Positions 1 to 5,431 of a stretch of DNA of 15,958 nt are shown in pieces. The stretch is from contig DYCF01000067.1 of the NCBI GenBank assembly GCA_019418225.1, forward strand, positions 1-15,958. The letters run 5' to 3'. The notes under the pieces are model-generated. The model worked only from the letters and a program-made list of their open reading frames with translations. It had not been told where the DNA came from and searched no databases. The position numbers and the translations under genes were made by a program. Each line of letters opens with the position of its first letter. The stretch's first letter is position 1. This DNA is from Clostridiales bacterium (GTDB lineage: Bacteria > Bacillota > Clostridia > Lachnospirales > Cellulosilyticaceae).

Positions 1-52
1 TCTATTTCTAGACTAGTAAAATACTATGGAAAAGTTAATTGTCTACAGCCTG

Positions 53-84
53 AAGAAAGCACTTTTTAAGTGCTTTCTTTTTTT
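53..84 (+). terminator. Rho-independent terminator of an upstream gene outside the window
   Basis: An 11-bp perfect stem (53-63 with 69-79), a 5-base loop and a T-run ending at 84. It closes a transcript entering from the left; bases 1-52 show no recognisable coding end. It also insulates the hydrogenase operon from upstream transcription. Confidence 0.85.
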
Positions 85-163
85 GTACGTAGATGAAAGA
101 CGAAAGACTAGATAAAAATTTAACGCTTGATTTTATGAAAATTTTAATGTCTAATATATAAGG

Positions 164-169
164 TATAAT
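164..169 (+). promoter_or_regulatory. Candidate -10 element for hydCBA
   Basis: TATAAT lies 60 bases before the hydC ATG, in an AT-rich stretch between the terminator and the gene. No good -35 sits at the normal distance (141-146 is ATTTTA), so the assignment rests on the -10 alone. It would give a leader of about 50 bases that contains the Rex-like site at 200-217. Confidence 0.3.
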
Positions 170-199
170 TTTATAGAAAAAATCCAATATAAAAGAAAT

Positions 200-217
200 T
201 TGTCTAATATTTGACAA
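200..217 (+). promoter_or_regulatory. Candidate Rex operator overlapping the hydC leader
   Basis: TTGTCTAATATTTGACAA is an 18-base inverted repeat with TTGTC/GACAA ends. It matches 11 of 14 defined positions of the clostridial Rex consensus TTGTTAANNNNTTAACAA. Rex is an NADH-sensing repressor known to control fermentation and hydrogenase genes in Clostridia. The site runs into the AAGGA ribosome binding site (216-220), so bound protein would block transcription, and the RNA copy could also pair weakly. The Rex assignment is inference. Confidence 0.45.
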
Positions 218-228
218 GGATTTAAATT

Positions 229-750
229 ATGAATAGGAAAGTGGGGACTCGTGTGAAAGTAAAAAATATCAATCAGCCATTAACTAGCCAGCAAGTTCAA
301 ATTATTGATCAGGTGATTCAAGGTTATAATGGTGAGCATTCAAGATTATTAGAAATTCTATTAGAAATACAATCTTTAATGGAGGGACAATATATTTCAA
401 AAGCAGTGGCTTATTATATCGCAGAAAATATGGGGCTTCATGCAAGTCGAATTTATGACGTCATTTCCTTTTTCTCAGCTTTATCAGAAAAGCCAAGAGC
501 CAAGTATCCAATTCAAGTGTGTGAAAGCATTGTTTGTAAAGTAAATGAAAGTGATAACTTATTAAATAATTTGCAGTTACTTTTAGGTATTGATTTAAAC
601 GAAGTGACCTATGATGGGAAATATACGATTGAGGAAGTCCCTTGCTTTGGTGCATGTGATAAAGCACCAGCTATGCGTATTAACGGGAAAGTATATGGAC
701 CGCTTCATACAAAAGAACAAATCAAGGCAGTACTAAGTGAATTAGAATAG
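229..750 (+). CDS. hydC: NADH-linked [FeFe]-hydrogenase subunit HydC (NuoE-like, [2Fe-2S] protein)
   Basis: 173 aa, thioredoxin-like [2Fe-2S] ferredoxin of the NuoE/24-kDa family. It shows the usual four ligands in two pairs: C98-x4-C103 and C139-x3-C143, the latter in the family motif PCFGACDKAP. The N-terminal helical part (about 20-85) contains the typical GLHASRIYDVISFF stretch. In trimeric hydrogenases this subunit sits next to the flavin subunit HydB and relays or buffers electrons taken from NADH. It is the first gene of hydC-hydB-hydA; HydB starts 11 bases after the stop. ATG 229 has AAGGA eight bases upstream; GTG 253 behind GGGGA (242-246) is an alternative start that would remove eight residues. 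Cytoplasmic. Family assignment is firm; the hydrogenase role comes from the operon. Confidence 0.93.
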   Translation: MNRKVGTRVKVKNINQPLTSQQVQIIDQVIQGYNGEHSRLLEILLEIQSLMEGQYISKAVAYYIAENMGLHASRIYDVISFFSALSEKPRAKYPIQVCESIVCKVNESDNLLNNLQLLLGIDLNEVTYDGKYTIEEVPCFGACDKAPAMRINGKVYGPLHTKEQIKAVLSELE

Positions 751-761
751 AGGTGGGAAGA

Positions 762-2015
762 TTGAAAAAAACAGTAAGCTTTATAACTCAAAACTTTGGG
801 AAATATGATGTTAATTCAATAGAATCTTATGAGTCAGTGGGCGGTTTTTCTGCCCTAAAAAAAGCTGTAGTGATGGATGGCTTTGATATTGCAGACCTTA
901 TTGCAACTTATGAAGTAAAAGGACGTGGTGGTGCAGGTTATGACATGGGTAAAAAATGGCGCCAAGCAAGAGAAGTAGTAGGTGATGAAAAGGTTGTCGT
1001 TTGTAATGCTGATGAAGGGGAACCATGTACTTTTAAAGACCGTACCCTTATTGAAAATGACCCATTCCGCTTAGTGGAAGCCATGATTATTGCAGGTTAT
1101 AGTGTAGAAGCTAAAAATGGTTATATTTATATGCGTGAAGAATATAGCCACTTAAGACCACTCCTTTTAAATGCAATTGCTTCTGCTAAGGCAAAGGGGT
1201 ATTTAGGTAAAAATATTTTAGGTAAAGGCTTTAACTATGAACTTCATTTGTATTCAGGTGCAGGGGCTTATGTATGTGGTGAGGGGACTGCTCTTGTAGA
1301 GTCTATGGAAGGAAAAAGTGGAAGACCTAGAATGAAGCCACCATTTATTAAGCAAAGTGGTTTATTTAGTCTACCAACTTGCCTTAATAATGTAGAAAGC
1401 TTATGTCTTGTACCAAGTATTTTATTAGATGATGAAAAAACATATTTACGATATGGAACACAGGAATCTGTAGGGACAAAGATGATAAGTGTAGGCGGAA
1501 ATGTCCAAAAGCCAGGTGCTTTTGAAATTCCATTTGGGCTTACAGTAAGAGAAATTATTAATGATTTAGCAGGTGGCACAGCAGAAGACCATGAAATTAA
1601 ATTCATTCAATTTGGTGGCGCATCAGGGAAAATTGCAGGTCCTGAAATTTTAGATGTACCTTATACATATGAAGACTTAAAAGCTGCTGGTGTAGGCGTG
1701 GGTTCAGGAGCAATCTTAGTAATTGATGACCGTACAGAGGTAATAGATTTCTTACAAACAACACAAAAGTTCTTCTCGCATGAAAGCTGTGGACAATGTA
1801 CACCTTGTCGTGAAGGAAATCGTCATGTAAAACTTATTCTTCAAAAAATAAAAGCCGGTACACATACAGAGGAAGATATAAAAACGCTCAAGAAAATCGC
1901 AATGATTATGCAAAATGCATCACTTTGTGGCCTTGGTGAATCAGCACAAAATGCAACAGTAAGTGCAATGCGAGTATTTCCAGAAGTATTTGAAGTAAGA
2001 GGGGGAAGAGCATAA
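762..2015 (+). CDS. hydB: NADH-linked [FeFe]-hydrogenase subunit HydB (NuoF-like flavoprotein), short form
   Basis: Flavin- and NAD-binding subunit that exchanges electrons with NADH. It shows the FMN/NADH glycine-rich motifs RGGAGYDMGKKW (about 55-66) and GAGAYVCGE (166-174), the NADEGEP motif (82-88), and four cysteines of the N3-type [4Fe-4S] cluster (C343, C346, C349, C389). I chose TTG 762 (417 aa) because AGGTGG (751-756) is five bases upstream; GTG 753 is in frame but has no ribosome binding site. It is only as long as complex I NuoF. It lacks the N-terminal [2Fe-2S] domain and the C-terminal pair of [4Fe-4S] clusters found in the roughly 600-aa HydB of bifurcating enzymes, and ends 27 residues after the last cluster cysteine. 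Its stop overlaps the hydA start (TAATG). Confidence 0.93.
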   Translation: MKKTVSFITQNFGKYDVNSIESYESVGGFSALKKAVVMDGFDIADLIATYEVKGRGGAGYDMGKKWRQAREVVGDEKVVVCNADEGEPCTFKDRTLIENDPFRLVEAMIIAGYSVEAKNGYIYMREEYSHLRPLLLNAIASAKAKGYLGKNILGKGFNYELHLYSGAGAYVCGEGTALVESMEGKSGRPRMKPPFIKQSGLFSLPTCLNNVESLCLVPSILLDDEKTYLRYGTQESVGTKMISVGGNVQKPGAFEIPFGLTVREIINDLAGGTAEDHEIKFIQFGGASGKIAGPEILDVPYTYEDLKAAGVGVGSGAILVIDDRTEVIDFLQTTQKFFSHESCGQCTPCREGNRHVKLILQKIKAGTHTEEDIKTLKKIAMIMQNASLCGLGESAQNATVSAMRVFPEVFEVRGGRA

Positions 2016-3757
2016 TGGTAAATATCAAAATTAATAATATGCCACTTACAGTTAAGAAAGGCACACGCGTTATTGATGCAGCAAAAATGGTAGGGATTGA
2101 TATTCCACACTTATGTTATCATCCAGATCAAAGCGTTAAGGCACACTGCAGAATGTGTGTTGTAGAAGTAGTAGGTAGTAGAAAGCTTTTAGCTTCTTGT
2201 TCAACACTTGTATGGGAAGGCATGGAGATTCATACAGATACACAAAAAGTCAGAGATACACAAGTAGGTATCTTGGAAATGATTTTAGCAGACCATAATC
2301 AAGATTGCTTAAGCTGCGCTAGAAATGGCAACTGTGATTTACAAAAATTATGCAGCCGTTTTAATATTTTAAAACCAACGCTTGAACCAGTTGTAGTTAA
2401 AAAATCAGTTCAAGATGGTAACCCAAGCTTAGTTCGTGATTTATCAAAATGCATTAAATGTGGACGCTGTGTCAAAGCATGTAGCGAAACGCAAGGTATT
2501 TGTGCCCTTAGTTATTCAGACCGTTCTGAAAGCTTTACGGTTACAACAGCTTTTAATGATCAATTAGAAAAAACAGACTGTGTATTATGTGGTCAATGTT
2601 CTACAGTTTGTCCTGTAGGGGCAATTGTAGAAAAAGATGATACACAAAAAGTATGGGATGCCTTACATGATCCTAGTAAACATGTTATCGTTCAAGTAGC
2701 ACCATCTGTAAGAGTAACACTTGGTGAAGCTTTTGAAATGCCTAAAGGTAGCATTGTAACAGGGAAAATGGTAAGTGCTCTTCGTATCATCGGTTTTGAT
2801 AAAGTGTTTGATACCAACTTTGCGGCAGATGTTACTATTATGGAAGAAGGAACAGAGTTACTTCATCGTATTCAAAATGGAGGAAAACTTCCTATGATTA
2901 CATCTTGCAGTCCAGGGTGGGTAAATTATATGGAAAAACACCATGATCATTTAATTGGACATCTATCAACAGCTAAATCGCCACAACAAATTTTTGGTGC
3001 CCTTTCAAAATCATATTATAGTGAAAAGGCAGATATTGATCCATCTAATATTGTTACTGTATCAATTATGCCTTGTGTGGCTAAGAAATATGAGGCAGCA
3101 AGACCTGAGATGGAAGTAAATGGTTGTAGAGATGTAGATATTGTTCTTACAACACGCGAATTCATTAAAATGATTAAATATGTAGGTCTTGATTTTGCGA
3201 ACTTGCAAGATGGAGAATTCGATAGTCCATTAGGTGAAGGCAGTGGTGCAGGTGCTATCTTTGGAACAACGGGTGGCGTAATGGAAGCTGCACTTCGCAG
3301 CGTATCAGAACTGCACACAGGTAAACCACTTGCAAGCTTAGAATTTGAAGCTGTAAGAGGCAATGAAGGCATTAAAGCAGCGACAGTTAATTTAGGCGGC
3401 ACGGAAATCAAAGTAGCTATGGCACATGGCCTTAAAAATGCTAAAGTCATTATGGATGAAATTGAAGCAGGTACGTCTGAGTATACATTCATTGAAATTA
3501 TGGCATGTCCAGGTGGATGCATTGGTGGTGGCGGTCAGCCAATTAATGCTACATTTGATGTGAAAAAATTACGTCAAGATGCCCTTTACAGCATTGATAA
3601 AGGCGCTAAAGTACGTAAATCACATGAAAATCAAGAAGTACAGACACTTTATAAAGAATATCTTGGAAATCCATTAAGTGAAAAATCACATCACTTATTA
3701 CATACCTACTATAACAAGCAAGAAAAAATGAACGCAATGAATTGCTATGATTTATAA
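2015..3757 (+). CDS. hydA: [FeFe]-hydrogenase catalytic subunit HydA
   Basis: 580 aa; reduces protons to H2 or oxidises H2 at the H-cluster. Domains in order: plant-type [2Fe-2S] (C34, C45, C48, C62); His-Cys3 [4Fe-4S] (H94, C98, C101, C107); two ferredoxin-type [4Fe-4S] clusters (C146/149/152/156 and C189/192/195/199); H-cluster domain from about 224. P2 is MPCVAKKYE (C354) and P3 is MACPGGCIGGGGQP (C498, C502). P1 reads TSCSPGW (C298, S299) where the canonical motif has two adjacent cysteines. The layout equals C. pasteurianum CpI (574 aa); no C-terminal [2Fe-2S] domain is present. The start overlaps the hydB stop by one base, with GGGGGAAG upstream at 2001-2008. Maturases HydEFG are not in the window. 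Confidence 0.97.
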   Translation: MVNIKINNMPLTVKKGTRVIDAAKMVGIDIPHLCYHPDQSVKAHCRMCVVEVVGSRKLLASCSTLVWEGMEIHTDTQKVRDTQVGILEMILADHNQDCLSCARNGNCDLQKLCSRFNILKPTLEPVVVKKSVQDGNPSLVRDLSKCIKCGRCVKACSETQGICALSYSDRSESFTVTTAFNDQLEKTDCVLCGQCSTVCPVGAIVEKDDTQKVWDALHDPSKHVIVQVAPSVRVTLGEAFEMPKGSIVTGKMVSALRIIGFDKVFDTNFAADVTIMEEGTELLHRIQNGGKLPMITSCSPGWVNYMEKHHDHLIGHLSTAKSPQQIFGALSKSYYSEKADIDPSNIVTVSIMPCVAKKYEAARPEMEVNGCRDVDIVLTTREFIKMIKYVGLDFANLQDGEFDSPLGEGSGAGAIFGTTGGVMEAALRSVSELHTGKPLASLEFEAVRGNEGIKAATVNLGGTEIKVAMAHGLKNAKVIMDEIEAGTSEYTFIEIMACPGGCIGGGGQPINATFDVKKLRQDALYSIDKGAKVRKSHENQEVQTLYKEYLGNPLSEKSHHLLHTYYNKQEKMNAMNCYDL

Positions 3758-3767
3758 ATGATAAAGG

Positions 3768-3802
3768 ACGGTTGCAGGGAAAGTGCTGCAACCGTTTTTT
3801 TT
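3768..3802 (+). terminator. Terminator of the hydCBA operon
   Basis: Nine-bp GC-rich stem (3768-3776 with 3787-3795), a 10-base loop and eight Ts, 10 bases after the hydA stop. A strong intrinsic terminator. Confidence 0.9.
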
Positions 3803-3828
3803 GAGGTCTTGGGGCCATGGATAAGTCA

Positions 3829-3886
3829 GCACATATATTTTTCCATCTCCGCTCATGCGCTCGAGGTCGGGCTAAAAATATATGCC
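3829..3886. other. Structured intergenic hairpin between two terminators
   Basis: Between the terminators at 3768-3802 and 3886-3927 lies a more GC-rich segment with its own fold. An 11-bp perfect stem (3832-3842 with 3874-3884) encloses a second stem, CCGCTC (3849-3854) with GAG..CGG (3863-3865, 3868-3870). No reading frame is supported. It could be a small RNA, a MITE-like insertion or a dispersed intergenic repeat; the sequence alone does not decide. Confidence 0.4.
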
Positions 3887-3927
3887 AGGTTGTTGCATTG
3901 ATAGCGTAATGCAGCAACCTGCTTTTT
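3886..3927 (+). terminator. Second terminator-like hairpin after hydA
   Basis: A 16-bp stem (3886-3900 with 3907-3921, counting two G-U pairs), a 6-base loop, then CTTTTT. It is about 85 bases beyond the first terminator. It shares the GTTGCA/TGCAAC-like core of the first but ends in CAACCTG. It implies either back-up termination or a separate short transcript ending here. Confidence 0.7.
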
Positions 3928-3937
3928 GGGGAATTTT

Positions 3938-3967
3938 TATAATATGACATATAGATGACATATTATA
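3938..3967 (+). promoter_or_regulatory. Inverted repeat in the promoter region of the SAP/GyrI operon
   Basis: TATAATATG (3938-3946) and CATATTATA (3959-3967) form a 9-bp inverted repeat with a 12-base spacer. The spacer side also gives a direct repeat of ATGACATA. Candidate -10 elements TATAAT (3964-3969) and TATACT (3973-3978) overlap or follow it, without a clear -35. An operator role is inference. Confidence 0.3.
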
Positions 3968-4006
3968 ATGGTTATACTTAGAGATAAGAACTAAGGAGGA
4001 GAGACT

Positions 4007-4633
4007 ATGATGGGAGCAAAGAGTGGAAGGGAAAAAGGTGCACAGGAGAGGCCAGAATTAAAGAGGGGGATAGAGAGTAAGGGATTTAGAGCGTATTATT
4101 ATTTAAAAGAAGAGTTAGTTGCTTTTTGTAAAGAGATGGGATTACAGAGTACAGGAGGAAAGCAAGAACTTACGGAAAGAATCGCTCATTTTTTAGAGAC
4201 AGGGGAGAAGCTAAGGAATAGGAGCAGCATAAAACGTAGTGCAGTCGCTGGGGTGATGATTACGCTAGAAAGCATTATAGAAGATAACTTTGTATGTTCC
4301 GAGGTGCATCGTGCATTTTTTAAAGAAGTGATTGGTCCAAGCTTTTCATTTAAGGCCACCTTTCAAAGGTGGCTAAAGGTTAATAGTGGTAAGACCTATA
4401 AAGAGGCTGTTATCGCATATAAAGAATTACAGAAGAAGAGCAAAGTACAGATAACTAAGATTGACAGTCAATTTGAATATAATGCATATATCAGAGATTT
4501 CTTTAAGGACAATAAAGGAAGAACCTTGCAAGAAGGAATTAAGTGTTGGAAATACAAGAAGGGGCAAAAAGGACATAATAAGTACGAAGCACAGGACTTA
4601 GCAATATTAGAGGATGTTACCAATGAAATATGA
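4007..4633 (+). CDS. SAP-domain / DUF6434-type protein, function unknown
   Basis: 208 aa, basic, no signal peptide or membrane segment. Residues about 24-67 form a SAP-like helix-extension-helix (YYYLKEELVAFCKEMGLQS then KQELTERIAHFLETG), a fold that usually binds DNA. Residues about 85-140 resemble DUF6434 (FFKEVIGPSFSFKATFQRWL, then NSGKTYKEA). The C-terminal part (about 155-200) has the FEYNAYIRDFF...CWKYKKGQ pattern common in the same family. ATG 4007 has AAGGAGGA six bases upstream. It overlaps the GyrI-like gene by 11 bases, so the two are co-translated. Members of this family are widespread in Firmicutes; I know of no established function. Nucleic-acid binding is an inference from the SAP fold. 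Confidence 0.85.
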   Translation: MMGAKSGREKGAQERPELKRGIESKGFRAYYYLKEELVAFCKEMGLQSTGGKQELTERIAHFLETGEKLRNRSSIKRSAVAGVMITLESIIEDNFVCSEVHRAFFKEVIGPSFSFKATFQRWLKVNSGKTYKEAVIAYKELQKKSKVQITKIDSQFEYNAYIRDFFKDNKGRTLQEGIKCWKYKKGQKGHNKYEAQDLAILEDVTNEI

Positions 4634-5243
4634 ATGGCGGAAGAAAGAAAAAGAACTTTATATACCTAGTAGAGTTCCACAAGTTGTAGAAGTGCCTAAG
4701 CAAAAGTTTTTTGTGATCGAAGGAAAAGGTAATCCTAATGATGAGGATTTTGCAGAACGTATTGGTGTTTTGTATGCAGTATCTTATGGGATTAGGATGA
4801 TGCCTAAAAGTGGGTTTATACCAGAAGGTTACTTTGAATATACAGTTTATCCTTTAGAGGGAATATGGGGTATGACAGAAGAAGGAAAGCATTCCAGTAT
4901 ATTTCGTAAGGAAGAACTTATCTATAGGTTGATGATTAGACAACCTGATTTTGTGAATGAGGATGTAGCAATGAAAGCCTTAGAAATCACAAAACAGAAA
5001 AAGCCTCATCCATTATTGAAGAATATTACTTTTGAAGAAATAGAAGATGGTTTATGTGTGCAAATGCTTCATGAAGGAAGCTTTGATGAGGAGCCTGAGT
5101 CTTTTGCAAAAATGATGCAATTTATAGAGGTACATAAATTGGAGCGACATGGAAGTACACATAGGGAGATTTATTTAAATGATGCTAGGAAGGTAGAACA
5201 AAGCAGATTAAAAACAGTATTACGTTATTATTGTAAAATATGA
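4623..5243 (+). CDS. GyrI-like small-molecule-binding domain protein
   Basis: 206 aa, single GyrI-like (SbmC/SOUL-type) domain. Recognisable stretches are EVPKQKFFVIEGKGNPND near the N-terminus, the YAVSYGIRMMPKSG segment, GIWGMTEEGK, and the C-terminal HREIYLNDARKVEQSRLKTVLRY. Proteins of this stand-alone type bind small hydrophobic ligands or hydrolyse cyclopropanoids; the substrate here is unknown. I chose ATG 4623 because AGAGGA (4609-4614) is eight bases upstream and the family begins MKYEWRKKEKELY; the in-frame ATG at 4614 lies inside that ribosome binding site. It overlaps the SAP gene by 11 bases. Immediately after its stop, in the +1 frame, lies the remnant of an acetyltransferase domain. 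The gene itself looks full length. Confidence 0.88.
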   Translation: MKYEWRKKEKELYIPSRVPQVVEVPKQKFFVIEGKGNPNDEDFAERIGVLYAVSYGIRMMPKSGFIPEGYFEYTVYPLEGIWGMTEEGKHSSIFRKEELIYRLMIRQPDFVNEDVAMKALEITKQKKPHPLLKNITFEEIEDGLCVQMLHEGSFDEEPESFAKMMQFIEVHKLERHGSTHREIYLNDARKVEQSRLKTVLRYYCKI

Positions 5244-5370
5244 AGCTAAAGAAGAGGCACAAAATAGTCCATCGCCATGGATAACCTTTAGCCTATTTTA
5301 TAATGGAAAATTTATAACGCATGAAATATTGTCAGATAAGAAATTTATAAGATTTTTAGAAACACTTTAG
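5212..5370 (+). pseudogene. C-terminal remnant of a GNAT acetyltransferase (YoaP-like domain)
   Basis: Reading from the stop codon at 5209-5211 to TAG 5368-5370 gives about 52 codons without an in-frame ATG, GTG or TTG. The clear part includes YEAKEEAQNSPSPW, FSLFYNGKFITHEILS and KKFIRFLETL. From memory of the family, this is the last segment of the YoaP-like thioredoxin-fold domain at the C-terminus of roughly 250-aa GNAT acetyltransferases. The GNAT domain is missing. The reading is shifted +1 relative to the GyrI-like gene and overlaps its last 32 bases, so the remnant was joined to the GyrI tail by deletion or recombination. It ends at the shared terminator. It is probably not translated on its own; a frameshift product of the GyrI gene cannot be excluded. 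Confidence 0.65.
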
Positions 5371-5421
5371 AATAAATATAAAAAGCTATGGGATTCCATA
5401 GCTTTTTATATTTATTCTAAA
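5366..5421. terminator. Bidirectional terminator between convergent genes
   Basis: A 26-bp perfect stem (5366-5391 with 5396-5421) with a 4-base loop. A GC-containing core GCTATGG/CCATAGC is flanked on both strands by A5/T5, so it can end both the SAP/GyrI transcript and the collagen-like gene. The core stem is repeated in the hairpin at 8218-8250. Confidence 0.92.
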
Positions 5422-5431
5422 TAAGACTTCA

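Noticed and set aside
211..216. TTGACA resembling a perfect -35 box before hydC
   Set aside because: The matching -10 would fall inside hydC at about 234-239, where no -10-like sequence exists. The hexamer is better explained as part of the Rex-like repeat.
3016..3522. 168-codon reverse-strand open frame inside hydA
   Set aside because: It is the antisense shadow of a strongly conserved gene, with no independent signal.
3814..5284. The 11-mer GCCATGGATAA at 3814-3824 and again at 5274-5284, as direct repeats flanking the SAP/GyrI region
   Set aside because: The second copy is within conserved coding sequence of the YoaP remnant, and the flanks do not match; probably coincidence.
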